A DNA stretch of 64,000 nt from Streptomyces sp. DH41 (GTDB lineage: Bacteria > Actinomycetota > Actinomycetes > Streptomycetales > Streptomycetaceae): NCBI RefSeq assembly GCF_029813785.1, contig NZ_JARVKY010000009.1:186001-250000 (forward strand), written 5' to 3'. Positions 8,265-16,703 of the stretch are shown piece by piece. Every line of letters starts with the position of its first letter. Position 1 is the first letter of the stretch. The position numbers and the translations under genes were made by a program. Under the pieces are notes generated by a model that saw nothing but the letters and a program-made list of their open reading frames with translations, did not search any database and was not told where the DNA came from.

Positions 8265-11234
8265 TCAGCCCGAGGCCGTTCGCTCCGGAGTGATCAGGCC
8301 CTGCCGGTAGGCGACGGCCACCGCCTCCGTGCGGCTGGCCGCCCGAAGCTTGGCGAGGATGTTGGAGACGTGGACGCTCGCCGTCTTGGCGCTGATGAAC
8401 AGCTCCTCACCGATCCGGCGATTGCTGCGGCCGAGGGCGAGGAGCCGCAGTACGTCCTGCTCGCGGGCGGTGAGCACCGCCGCACGGCCGCCGGTGGGCG
8501 CCGCGTCCGTCAGCCGGCCGCGGCGGACCAGGTCGTCCAGCCGCTCGCGCAGCAGCGTCGCGCCGAGCCGGTCGGCCTCCCGGCGTACGGTGTCCGCCTC
8601 GGCCGCCGCCTCCTCGCGGCGGTCGGCCGCCAGCAGGGCCTCCGCCAGCCGCAGCCGGCACCGCGCGCGTTCGTAGGCGTCGCCGTACGCGAATCCCGCC
8701 ACCGCCTTCTCCCAGGACGCCGGGTCCGGACCGGTCCCGGCGATCCGTGCCAGTTCCGCCTCCGCGCGCGCCAGCCACGCCTGGCCCTCCGGGCCCTGCG
8801 GTGTGCCGTCCTCCCCTTGTCCGGCGGACGACCTGGCCTGCTCCACCAGGTCCGCCGCCGTCTCCTTCCAGCGACGGGCCCCCGACTCGTCGCCCGCCCC
8901 GCGCGACTCGACGACGCTGTCGGCGACCGCGGACAGCGCGAGGGCGATCAGCTTGACCGTCACGGCGGGCCGCGTGCCCGCGTCGTCGGTGAGCGCCTCG
9001 ACGGTGGACCGCATCCACCGCACGGCGTCCTCCGGGTCCCCGCGCAGCGCGGCGGCGTCGGTCAGCACGACGCCCGCGACCATCGTGCCCATCCAGTCGA
9101 ACGGCCCCTCCAGCATCGCGCGGGCGCGTTCGGCGGCCCCGGCGTCGCCGCGGGCCAACGCCACGTACAGACCGGGCCCGAGGGCGTGACCGTCCGCGGC
9201 GGGCAGCACCCCGGCACTGTCCGCGGTCCCGCGCACACAGTCGTCCCAGTGGCCCAACGTGTACTGCACCAGCAGCCGCAGATAGCGCATCTCCCGCGGA
9301 TACGGCGACGACAGCAGCCCGGAGCGGCGGGCCCGGTCCAGTCCCTCCGCCGCCCAGGGCAGGCACTCCTCCAGGTCACCGGACTCGAAGCAGCCGATGG
9401 CGAGATTGAACAGCGCGCGCATCTCCACCGGCGCGTTCCCCGACCGCCGCGCCAGCTCCCGTGCCTCCAGCAGCCGCTCCCGGCCCTTCGGAGTGCTCCT
9501 GTTGTCGCCTTCGAGGCCGGCCAGGGAGATCAGGAGGTCGGCGCGTGCGTCGGTGACGCCCAGGTCCTTCGCGACGCGCAGGGCACGGCGGGCCACCCGC
9601 AGCGCCGTCTCGTTCTCGCCGACCTGGCGGGCCGCCGTCACATGGGTGGCCGCCGCCCACACCCACGTCGACGACGGCGGCTCGGCGGGGATCAGGCTGA
9701 GCGCCTCGCTGCTGTGGGCGAACGCGGACGACAGGTTGTCGACGTTCAGCAGGTTCCCGGCGAGTGTGTAGCGGACCCGGGCGGCGAGCTCCAGGTCCGC
9801 GTCGTGGCCGAGGCCGGCCAGCGCGGACCGGGTGAGGGAGACCGCGCGGTGCAGCTCCCCGGCGTGCGCCGCGGCCGCCGAGGCACGCAGCGTCAGCGTC
9901 ACGGCGTCGGGGACGCCGGGCCGTGCGGCGGCGTCGACGGCCGGCCACAGGTCCAGGGCCGACTCGACGTGCCGCAGCTCCTCCGCGGGCGCGCCGACGC
10001 GCTGGGCGTGGTCGGCGGCCTCCAGCGAGGCGGCGAGCGCTTCGGGCAGGTCGTGACTCTCGCGGTAGTGATGGGCGCGCTCGGCCGCGCTGTCGGAACG
10101 GCGGTCCCTGGCGGCGAGCAGCCGCGCGAAGGCGCCGTGCAGCCGGGCCCGTTCGCCGGGAAGCAGGTCGGCGTAGACCGCCTCCCGCGCCAGGGCGTGC
10201 CGGAAGGAGTAGGTGCCCCCGTCGCCGGAGACGAGCAACTGCCGCTCCACGGCCTCGCGCAGCGCCGACTCCAGCTGCTCCTCGGGCAGCCCCACGGCGT
10301 CCCGCAGCAGATCGTGCCCCACGCGGCGCCCGGCCACCGCGGCGGTGCGCAGCACCTGCTGGGCGGTCTCGGAAAGCTGCTCGAAGCGGATGAGCAGCAC
10401 GTCGGCCAGACCGCTGGGCACGCCCTTGGCGGGCGTGTCCGTGGCCGCGACCAGTTCCTCGGCGTAGAAGGCGTTGCCCTCGGCGCGTTCGACGATCCGG
10501 TGCACGGTGGTGTCGGGCAGCGGCCGGTCCCGCAGGGAACGCACCAGCCGGGCCACGTCGGCGTCGGGCAGGGGCCGCAGCTCCAGCCGCTCCACGGTGG
10601 GCAGGCGCACCAGCTCGGCCAGCAGGGGCCGCAGCGGGTGACGGCGGTGCAGGTCGTCCGCCCGGTAGGAGGCGAACACCGCGAGCCGCCCGCCGGGCAC
10701 CCCGCCCGCGGGCCGTTGCGGAACTCCCCGGCTGAGCAGGAACCTCAGCAGGTCCCGGGAGGACTGGTCGGCCCAGTGCAGGTCCTCCAGGACCAGCAGC
10801 AGCGGGGCGACGTCCGTCAGCTCGGTCAGCAGCGCGGCCACACCCTCGAACAGCCGCAGCCGCGAGCGCGTGGTGGGATCCCCGTCGCCCCCCTCGTCCG
10901 GACCGCCGCCGAGCAGCCGGTCGGCCACCGGATGGGCGGCCAGCACGGCGGCGAACCGCTCGTCGGCGGCCAGCACGCCGAGGATCTCGGTGAAGGGCAG
11001 GTACGGCAGGCCGACGTCGCCCAGGTCGACGCAGTGCCCGGTGAGCACGGTCGTCCCGGCCGCGGCGGCCCGCCCGGAGACCTCGTCGAGGGTCCGGGTC
11101 TTGCCGACCCCGGCGTCCCCCGCGATCAGTACCGCGCGGGCCTCTCCGGCGCGGGCGCGCTCCAGCACGCCGGTGAGACGGGCGAGTTCGTCCTCGCGGC
11201 CGACGAGCGGGCTGGCGAATGAGGTCTGCGGCAC
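8265..11234 (-). CDS. LuxR-type regulator with N-terminal AAA ATPase (LAL family)
   Basis: The 989-residue protein has an N-terminal signal-transduction ATPase with Walker A GDAGVGKT (about 39-46) and Walker B LLLVLEDLHWAD, a long helical TPR/MalT-like region (about 400-900), and a C-terminal LuxR helix-turn-helix (LTAREQDVLRLLALGRSNR and KTASVHVSNILAKL). Large ATP-binding regulators of the LuxR family activate transcription when an inducer is bound. They control sugar use, cholesterol use or antibiotic clusters in streptomycetes. The GTG at 11234 (VPQTSFASPLVGRE) has AGGA eight bases upstream and is the family start; the open frame extends further only as an artefact of high GC. No target is obvious; the adjacent divergent gene encodes a universal stress protein. 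Confidence 0.9.
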   Translation of the reverse strand: MPQTSFASPLVGREDELARLTGVLERARAGEARAVLIAGDAGVGKTRTLDEVSGRAAAAGTTVLTGHCVDLGDVGLPYLPFTEILGVLAADERFAAVLAAHPVADRLLGGGPDEGGDGDPTTRSRLRLFEGVAALLTELTDVAPLLLVLEDLHWADQSSRDLLRFLLSRGVPQRPAGGVPGGRLAVFASYRADDLHRRHPLRPLLAELVRLPTVERLELRPLPDADVARLVRSLRDRPLPDTTVHRIVERAEGNAFYAEELVAATDTPAKGVPSGLADVLLIRFEQLSETAQQVLRTAAVAGRRVGHDLLRDAVGLPEEQLESALREAVERQLLVSGDGGTYSFRHALAREAVYADLLPGERARLHGAFARLLAARDRRSDSAAERAHHYRESHDLPEALAASLEAADHAQRVGAPAEELRHVESALDLWPAVDAAARPGVPDAVTLTLRASAAAAHAGELHRAVSLTRSALAGLGHDADLELAARVRYTLAGNLLNVDNLSSAFAHSSEALSLIPAEPPSSTWVWAAATHVTAARQVGENETALRVARRALRVAKDLGVTDARADLLISLAGLEGDNRSTPKGRERLLEARELARRSGNAPVEMRALFNLAIGCFESGDLEECLPWAAEGLDRARRSGLLSSPYPREMRYLRLLVQYTLGHWDDCVRGTADSAGVLPAADGHALGPGLYVALARGDAGAAERARAMLEGPFDWMGTMVAGVVLTDAAALRGDPEDAVRWMRSTVEALTDDAGTRPAVTVKLIALALSAVADSVVESRGAGDESGARRWKETAADLVEQARSSAGQGEDGTPQGPEGQAWLARAEAELARIAGTGPDPASWEKAVAGFAYGDAYERARCRLRLAEALLAADRREEAAAEADTVRREADRLGATLLRERLDDLVRRGRLTDAAPTGGRAAVLTAREQDVLRLLALGRSNRRIGEELFISAKTASVHVSNILAKLRAASRTEAVAVAYRQGLITPERTASG

Positions 11235-11502
11235 GTTGCCATCCTGGCATGCGGGTCCGACAGCCCATGCGTGAACGAGGGCGCCGCGTCGAGCGGGCCG
11301 TGGCAACCCGCCGGCCCGAGCCCGCCGGCCCGAGTCGCCGGGCCCGGCCCAGCCGGCCGCAGAAAGGCTCCGGGCGCCCAGCACGCAGAACTCGTCGCCC
11401 TCGGTCGCGTCGACGTTCAGCTGCTCCCACTGCGAAGTCCTGGGGACCGGGTAGGGAAGACTGGACTTCATGGACGTGACCGCGACACAGGGAGGGAACC
11501 GC

Positions 11503-12375
11503 ATGACGCGCCCGATCACGGCAGGGGTCGACGGTTCGGAGGAGAGCCTGGCCGCATTGGCCTGGGCCGCGAGGGAGGCGGTCCGCCGGGGAGCGCCTCT
11601 GCACGTCGTGCACGCCTGGCGGTTCCAGCCGCAGGACGCGGCCGCCACGGGGGACCGGGACGTGCAGGAGCGGTGGGTCCGGGACTCGGTCGCCGAGTCG
11701 GTGGGGACCGTCACCGAGCGGTATCCGGACCTCACGGTGTCCACCGAGGTCCGCGAGGGCGACGCCGTCGCCGCGCTGCTCGCCGCCGCGGGCGACGCCG
11801 GGACGCTGGTGCTCGGCTCGCGCGGCCACGGGGCGGTCGTCGGGTTCCTGCTCGGCTCGGTCGGCCAGCAGGTGATCGCCCAGGCGCCGCGACCGGTCGT
11901 CCTCGTACGGGCCGGAGAGGAGGCCGCGACCGAGGTCGCCGGCCGTGAGGTCGTCGTGGGACAGCAGGGGGAGCCGGAGGACAGTGCCGACGTGATCGGG
12001 TTCGCCTTCGAGGCGGCCGCCGCGCGCGGTGCCACCGTCCGGGCCGTCCGGGCCTGGGCCCTGCCGACGGTGTTCACCTACAGCCCGGGGTCGATGCGGC
12101 TCGCCGACGAGGCGGGGGGCCTGGAGTCCTACGAGAGGAAGGCGCTCGGCGAGGCGCTCGGGCCGTGGCGCGAGCGCTTCCCCGACGTCCCGGTGATCGA
12201 GCACGTGGAGATGGGCAGCGCGGGGCAGGTGCTGCTGTCGGTGGCCGCGGACGCCCAGCTGATGGTGGTCGGCCGCCGGGCCCGTCGTACGGCGGTCGGC
12301 GCCCGGATCGGCTCGGTGGCGCACGGCGTGCTGCACCACGCGGACTGCCCGGTGGCCGTGGTCCCGCACATGTGA
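11503..12375 (+). CDS. Universal stress protein with two Usp domains
   Basis: The 290-residue protein holds two tandem UspA domains. The first (about 1-145) begins ITAGVDGSEESLAALAWA and carries the ATP-binding pattern G-x2-G-x9-G-S in GSRGHGAVVGFLLGS. The second (about 150-290) ends in GRRARRTAVGARIGSVAHGV followed by CPVAVVPHM, so both nucleotide-binding loops look usable. Usp proteins are cytoplasmic and build up in stress, stationary phase or hypoxia. The ATG at 11503 has a GGGAGGG site; the upstream in-frame ATG at 11470 lacks one. The last codons run into a 15-bp tandem repeat. The gene is divergent from the large LuxR-type regulator. Confidence 0.9.
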   Translation: MTRPITAGVDGSEESLAALAWAAREAVRRGAPLHVVHAWRFQPQDAAATGDRDVQERWVRDSVAESVGTVTERYPDLTVSTEVREGDAVAALLAAAGDAGTLVLGSRGHGAVVGFLLGSVGQQVIAQAPRPVVLVRAGEEAATEVAGREVVVGQQGEPEDSADVIGFAFEAAAARGATVRAVRAWALPTVFTYSPGSMRLADEAGGLESYERKALGEALGPWRERFPDVPVIEHVEMGSAGQVLLSVAADAQLMVVGRRARRTAVGARIGSVAHGVLHHADCPVAVVPHM

Positions 12376-12470
12376 GGCCCGCACATGGTGGAGGCGCACA
12401 CGTGCGACCCGCACACGTGGCGCCCGCACACGTGGCGCCCGCACACGTGGCGCCCGCACACGTGGCGCCC
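12366..12470. repeat. 15-bp tandem repeat, 7 units, overlapping the usp stop codon
   Basis: Seven consecutive 15-bp units lie at 12366, 12381, 12396, 12411, 12426, 12441 and 12456. The last four are identical (GCACACGTGGCGCCC); the first three are degenerate. The exact units contain the palindrome CACGTG. The first unit overlaps the last usp codons and its TGA. The array is in the convergent gap between usp and the DUF4032 gene. Confidence 0.9.
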
Positions 12471-12492
12471 GCGCGTGTCACGTGTGCGGGCG
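12451..12492. terminator. Strong hairpin, likely bidirectional terminator between convergent genes
   Basis: A perfect 14-bp inverted repeat (CGCCCGCACACGTG at 12451-12464 and its complement at 12479-12492) encloses a 14-nt loop. It lies 18 bp from the DUF4032 stop and 75 bp after the usp stop. The right arm can pair with any of several upstream repeat units, so alternative hairpins of different loop size are possible. There is no T-run, as is usual in Streptomyces. Confidence 0.65.
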
Positions 12493-12510
12493 TCCCGACC
12501 GGGCCGTGAC

Positions 12511-13743
12511 TCAGTCGGCCGTGGGCTGCAGGGTCTCCCGGGCCCTGGGCAGGATGTTCGCGATGTAGTCCACCACGGCCGTGTCCAGGCCGATGTCGTG
12601 CTGGGCCCGCTCGGACAGGTACCAGCGGTGCTCCAGCAGCTCGTGGTAGATCTCGGCCGGGTCCATCGCACCGCGCAGCTCCACCGGTACGGCGCGCACG
12701 GTGGGCCGGAAGACCTCGCGCACCCAGCGGTGGGCCAGAACCTCCGGGCGGGCGCCGAGAGGATCGCCGGGGGCGTAGTCGTCCTGGGTGGCCATCCAGC
12801 TCTCCAGGTCGTTCAGCAGCCGCCGGGCCTGGTTCTCCTCGGCGTCCAGGCCGGTCAGACGCAGCAGCTGGCGCTGGTGGTGGCCGGCGTCGACGACCTT
12901 GGGCACGAAGGTGACCGTGTCGCCGTTCGAGGCGTGCTCGATCTGCATCTCGGCCACGTCGAAACCGAGGTCGTTGAGCCGCCGGATCCGGCGCTCGATG
13001 TAGTGGTACTTGCCCGCCGGATAGACGGAGGTGCGGGTCAGCTCCTCCCACAGACTCCGGTAGCGGGCGCAGATCTCGGTACCGAAGTCGATCGGGTCGA
13101 CGGAGGGGTGCAGCGCCCCCGACGCCTCCAGGTCGAGCAGTTCGCCGCTGATGTTCACCCGGGCGAGGTCGAGGTCGTAGTCGCGCTGCCCGTCGCTCAG
13201 CCGCGGGTGCAGGTCGCCGGTCTCGGCGTCCACCAGGTACGCGGCGTAGGCGCCCGCGTCGCGCCGGAAGAGCGTGTTGGACAGTGAGCAGTCTCCCCAC
13301 GCGAACCCGGCCAGGTGCAGCCGGACCAGCAGCACGGCCAGGGCGTCCATCAGGCGGTGCATGGTCGCCGGGCGCAGCGTCGTCTCGAACATCGACCGGT
13401 ACGGCAGCGAGCCGCCGAGGTGCCGGGTGACGAGCACCGGTTCCAGCGGCTCACCGGCGGTGCCGAGGCGGCCGGTGACGACGGCGAGCGCGTCCACCGC
13501 GGGGATGGCGAGGCGGTCGAGGTCGCGCAGCAGCTGGTATTCGCGCAGCGCGGGCCGTTCGGCCAGCTCCTTGACGGCGATCACCTCGTCCCCGGCGCGG
13601 GCGTAGCGGACCACGTGGCGGGAGATGCCGCGCGGCAGCGGCACGAGGTACTCCTCGGGCCACTCCTCCAGCGGCGTCTGCCACGGCAGTTCGAGCAGGA
13701 GCGCGGGGTGCTCCGGATTGGTGGCACTGATCTGCAAGGCCAT
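12511..13743 (-). CDS. DUF4032 domain protein with kinase-like fold
   Basis: The 410-residue protein begins with a lipopolysaccharide-kinase-like region: VIAVKELAERPALREYQLLRDL looks like strand 3 Lys and helix C, and LHLAGFAWGDCSLSNTLFRRD plus AYLVDAETGD look like the catalytic loop and metal-binding Asp. A C-terminal DUF4032 domain follows (about 235-400). Actinobacterial DUF4032 proteins are of unknown function and are assumed to be small-molecule or protein kinases. The HRD position reads WGDCSLSN, keeping Asp and Asn, so activity is plausible. There is no membrane segment. The start at 13743 is the first in-frame ATG. The gene is convergent with usp. Confidence 0.75.
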   Translation of the reverse strand: MALQISATNPEHPALLLELPWQTPLEEWPEEYLVPLPRGISRHVVRYARAGDEVIAVKELAERPALREYQLLRDLDRLAIPAVDALAVVTGRLGTAGEPLEPVLVTRHLGGSLPYRSMFETTLRPATMHRLMDALAVLLVRLHLAGFAWGDCSLSNTLFRRDAGAYAAYLVDAETGDLHPRLSDGQRDYDLDLARVNISGELLDLEASGALHPSVDPIDFGTEICARYRSLWEELTRTSVYPAGKYHYIERRIRRLNDLGFDVAEMQIEHASNGDTVTFVPKVVDAGHHQRQLLRLTGLDAEENQARRLLNDLESWMATQDDYAPGDPLGARPEVLAHRWVREVFRPTVRAVPVELRGAMDPAEIYHELLEHRWYLSERAQHDIGLDTAVVDYIANILPRARETLQPTAD

Positions 13744-13816
13744 GCCCCCGACTCTAGAACGCCCGTTCCCGAGCCTGTCGCGCGAGGCGTCCTTCTCGCC
13801 GAAGTGCCCGATGCCG

Positions 13817-15121
13817 TCAGGAAGGCGGCGGCAGCGGCGGGTCCGGCGGGTCCCGTGGCAGCGCCGGGTCCGGCGGAGGCGAACCCCGGACGGAGCGGCG
13901 CCGCGCGGCGGCCGGCCGCATCCCGAACAGGAAGCGTGTCACCGGCGTCCTGCGCACCCCGTACTCGTATCCGACGAGGATCGCCCCCAGCGAAGCCGTC
14001 ACGATCACCGCGTACTCGACCGCCATCGGCGCGGACCATCCGACCACGCCGTACGCGAAGGCGACCACCACCGGCTGGTGCAGCACGTACAGGGGCAGCG
14101 CGGCCACCCCCAGATACCGCAGTGCCGCGTCCCGTCGCGCGGCCCGGCCGGCCGTGCCGGGCCGTGTGCGTGCCGTCCGGTTCCGGGGCCGGTCCAGCAG
14201 GCCGAGGATCGAGACCACCCAGCACCAACCGGCCGCCCCGAAGGCCGCCCGGGTGAACAGGGCGAGGGGGTCCCATGCGGTGAACGGGTCGTCACCCGCG
14301 ACGAATCCGGGCGCGGACCCGGCGAACAGCGCGAGTCCGAGCAGGCCCACCGGTACCGCCGCGCGGCGCGTCACCTCCCGGATCCGCCCGTCGTCGGCGA
14401 GGGCGAAGCCGCACAGGAAGAACAGCAGATAGGCCCAGCGGTTCCAGCCCGCGTAGTCCTCCTCCATGCCCAGCAGCGCGTTGACGGCGGCGAGCGGCAG
14501 CGCGGGGAGCAGCAGCAGGGCCGGGTGGCGGCGCAGAGCGGGGGCCACGCGTCCGGCGCCGGTCGTCAGCCGGGTCGCCACCGGGGCGAGCAGCAGGCAG
14601 AAGGCGAGCAGCAGGACGACGAACCACAGATGCCCGGTCTCGAAGTGGTCCCCCTCCACGACGAAGGGGAAGTCGGCGAGGTCCGGGCGGACGGTCAGGA
14701 AGCGCGGCCAGAACCGCCAGTACGACTCGTCGTAGCCCGGGTCGGCGGCGCGCAGCCGCAGCCACTGGGGGAGGGGGCACAGGACCGCCGTCGCGAAGAC
14801 GAGGGGGACGCCCAGGCGCAGCAGGCGTTCCCGGGCGAACCCGCCGGGTCCGCGGCGGCGGATCGAGTGCCGGGCGCCGAGACCGGCGACGAGGAACAGC
14901 ATGGGCATGGCCCAGACCACACCGAACCCGGCGACGACGGTGACGGCGTCCGTGGTCTGCGCGTTCTTGACGTAGAAGTCGTCGTCCGGTGAGAACACGA
15001 GGGCGGTGTGGAAGAAGACCAGACCCAGTACGACGAGAGCGCGCAGCGCGTCGAGTTCGCCGCGCCGGCCGGCGTCCGCACCTCGCCCCGTGTCCGGCCC
15101 TCGTCCCGTGTCCGCGTTCAT
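13817..15121 (-). CDS. Acyltransferase family 3 membrane protein
   Basis: The 434-residue integral membrane protein has about ten hydrophobic spans from residue 25 to 385. The family-3 acyltransferase signature lies near the start (ELDALRALVVLGLVFFHTALVF, with the catalytic-type His) together with LWFVVLLLAFCLLLAPV in the middle. These enzymes O-acylate sugars, cell-wall polymers or antibiotics at the inner membrane. The N-terminus has a short charged repeat (GRGPDTGRGADAGRR), and the C-terminal tail is Pro/Asp-rich. The start at 15121 has a GGGAGGG site. The acceptor substrate is unknown. It shares its direction with the DUF4032 gene, with a 73-bp gap. Confidence 0.85.
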   Translation of the reverse strand: MNADTGRGPDTGRGADAGRRGELDALRALVVLGLVFFHTALVFSPDDDFYVKNAQTTDAVTVVAGFGVVWAMPMLFLVAGLGARHSIRRRGPGGFARERLLRLGVPLVFATAVLCPLPQWLRLRAADPGYDESYWRFWPRFLTVRPDLADFPFVVEGDHFETGHLWFVVLLLAFCLLLAPVATRLTTGAGRVAPALRRHPALLLLPALPLAAVNALLGMEEDYAGWNRWAYLLFFLCGFALADDGRIREVTRRAAVPVGLLGLALFAGSAPGFVAGDDPFTAWDPLALFTRAAFGAAGWCWVVSILGLLDRPRNRTARTRPGTAGRAARRDAALRYLGVAALPLYVLHQPVVVAFAYGVVGWSAPMAVEYAVIVTASLGAILVGYEYGVRRTPVTRFLFGMRPAAARRRSVRGSPPPDPALPRDPPDPPLPPPS

Positions 15122-15218
15122 CGGCCCTCCCGCCCGAGGTGCGCCCAGTGTGGGGCAGCGGGCCGGGGGAGGACAGACTTCCGGTACGGCCCGCGGGCCG
15201 GGCGCCGAGTACGGCGGT

Positions 15219-15848
15219 TCAGCGCACGCCGTGCGGGCGGAACTGGACGCTGATGCGGGGCCCGCCGGCGCGGGTGCTCTTGGGGACGCAGTGCTCCCAG
15301 GTGCGCTGGCAGGAGCCGCCCATCACGATCAGGTCGCCGTGGCCCAGCGGACGGCGCACCGTGTCGCCGCCACCGCCCGCCGGGCGCAGCAGCAGGTCCC
15401 TGGGCGCCCCGACCGACAGGATGGCGACCATCGTGTCCTGTCGCGCGCCCCGTCCGATCCGGTCGCCGTGCCAGGCGACGCTGTCCCGGCCGTCGCGGTA
15501 GTGGCACAGCCCGGCGGTGGTGAAGGGCTCGCCCAGCTCCTCGGCGTAGTGAGCGGACAGCGCGTCGCGGGCCTCGGCCAGCAGCGGGTGCGGCAGCGTG
15601 TCACCGACGCCGTAGAAGGAGAGCAGCCGGGGTACGTCGACCACCTGGTCGTACATGGCACGCCGCTCCGCGCGCCACGGGACCTCGGCGGCCAGTCGTT
15701 CGAACAGCGCGTCGGCGCCGCTCAGCCAGCCGGGGAGCAGGTCGATCCAGGCACCGGAGCCGAGGCGGGTGCGGCGCAGCCCGTCGAGCGGGCCGAGCCG
15801 GGCCTCGTCGGTCTGGTCGAAGAGCGAGCCCTGGAGATGCGTGGTCAT
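15219..15848 (-). CDS. AlkB-type 2-oxoglutarate/Fe(II) dioxygenase
   Basis: The 209-residue protein matches AlkB-like DNA/RNA demethylases, which remove 1-methyladenine and 3-methylcytosine oxidatively. The iron ligands are visible as His127 and Asp129 (WHGDR) and His186 (WEHCVPK). The 2-oxoglutarate-binding arginines fall in GPRISVQFR (Arg198, Arg204). The nucleotide-recognition lid is the RRAMYDQVVDVPRL and SFYGVGD region. The length is typical. The gene is divergent from a TetR regulator with 131 bp between the starts; the operator repeats there lie nearer the TetR gene, so joint control is possible but unproven. Confidence 0.9.
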   Translation of the reverse strand: MTTHLQGSLFDQTDEARLGPLDGLRRTRLGSGAWIDLLPGWLSGADALFERLAAEVPWRAERRAMYDQVVDVPRLLSFYGVGDTLPHPLLAEARDALSAHYAEELGEPFTTAGLCHYRDGRDSVAWHGDRIGRGARQDTMVAILSVGAPRDLLLRPAGGGGDTVRRPLGHGDLIVMGGSCQRTWEHCVPKSTRAGGPRISVQFRPHGVR

Positions 15849-15922
15849 GGCACCAGCGTACCTCTCATTCGAATCTGCGTTCTATTTTCGTGGATGTGGG
15901 CGGTCCCGTCGCGAAGGCCTGT

Positions 15923-15957
15923 GGATACGGCGGCGTATCCGATACATTTCCGTATCG
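15923..15957. promoter_or_regulatory. Two tandem GATAC-N6-GTATC operators before the TetR gene
   Basis: Two inverted repeats follow each other: GGATAC, 6 bp, GTATCC (15923-15940) and CGATAC, 6 bp, GTATCG (15940-15957). Half-sites repeat every 17 bp. They lie 23 bp before the TetR start and in the alkB upstream region. The most likely ligand is the TetR protein encoded downstream, acting as an autorepressor with two dimers bound. Confidence 0.7.
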
Positions 15958-15979
15958 AGTGAGGGAAGGAGGGCCGGAC

Positions 15980-16603
15980 ATGGTGGTGAAGGAGACGGCC
16001 GGCCGCGTCACCCGGCGGCGTGTGCGGACCCGCGCGAACCTTCTGGACGCGGCGTTCGCGGTGTTCGCCGCCAAGGGTTTCGGCCGGGTGTCGATCGAGG
16101 AGGTCTGCGAGGCGGCCGGTTACAGCCGGGGCGCCTTCTACTCGAACTTCGACAGCCTCGACGAGCTGTTCTTCGCGCTCTACCGAGAACGGGCCGACCT
16201 GATCGCGGAGCAGGTGTCCGGCGCACTGGCACTGGACGGTCCGGACCTGGACGTGCCGGCCGCCGTGAACCGTGTCACCGAGGTGCTGCTCCTGGACCGG
16301 GAGTGGCTCCTGGTGAAGACGGACTTCCTGGTGCACGCCGCTCGCGACCCGGCCGTGGCACGGGCCCTGCTGGAGCACCGGGCGCGCCTGCGACGCGCGA
16401 TCGCCGACCGCCTCGCCCGGGCGCGCGGGCACACCGCCCTGCCCGCCGTGCTGGGCGACGCCGACGGCGCCGCGCACGCCGTGGTCGCCGCGTACGACGG
16501 AGTCACCACCCAGCTGCTCCTGGACCGGGACGTCGAGCACGCCCGCGCCTGGCTGGGCCGGCTGCTCACCGCACTGCTCACCGAGGGCGGCAGCACTCCT
16601 TGA
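15980..16603 (+). CDS. TetR family transcriptional regulator
   Basis: The 207-residue protein has an N-terminal TetR DNA-binding domain (about 12-62: RRRVRTRANLLDAAFAVFA, RVSIEEVCEAAGYSRGAFYSNF) and a helical ligand-binding domain (about 70-207). The ATG at 15980 has a GAAGGAGG site. Two inverted repeats directly upstream look like its operator. The gene is followed after a 100-bp G-poor spacer by a flavin dehydrogenase on the same strand. The dehydrogenase is the best candidate target besides its own gene; AlkB is divergent. The ligand is unknown. Confidence 0.9.
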   Translation: MVVKETAGRVTRRRVRTRANLLDAAFAVFAAKGFGRVSIEEVCEAAGYSRGAFYSNFDSLDELFFALYRERADLIAEQVSGALALDGPDLDVPAAVNRVTEVLLLDREWLLVKTDFLVHAARDPAVARALLEHRARLRRAIADRLARARGHTALPAVLGDADGAAHAVVAAYDGVTTQLLLDRDVEHARAWLGRLLTALLTEGGSTP

Positions 16604-16675
16604 AGCCCTGACCCTTGAAACCCCACACCACTCGAACCCCGAACCCCCCGAACTCCCAGACCTCTTGAACCCCAA
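16604..16675 (+). other. C-rich, G-poor transcript segment (possible Rho-utilisation type site)
   Basis: About 70 nt between the TetR stop and the flavin dehydrogenase start are strongly C/A-rich and G-poor on the coding strand, with repeated GAACCCC-like motifs. That is unlike the rest of this GC-balanced DNA. C-rich, G-poor, unstructured RNA is what Rho binds, so this may lower readthrough into the dehydrogenase. No enzyme or protein signature lies here. Confidence 0.4.
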
Positions 16676-16703
16676 TGACACGCAACAGGAAGGGACGGTC
16701 GCC

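Noticed and set aside
6657..11222. 1521-residue plus-strand frame over the TerD-CAP and LuxR-type genes
   Set aside because: It is a GC-driven shadow of minus-strand genes, rich in Gly/Arg/Ala with no domain pattern.
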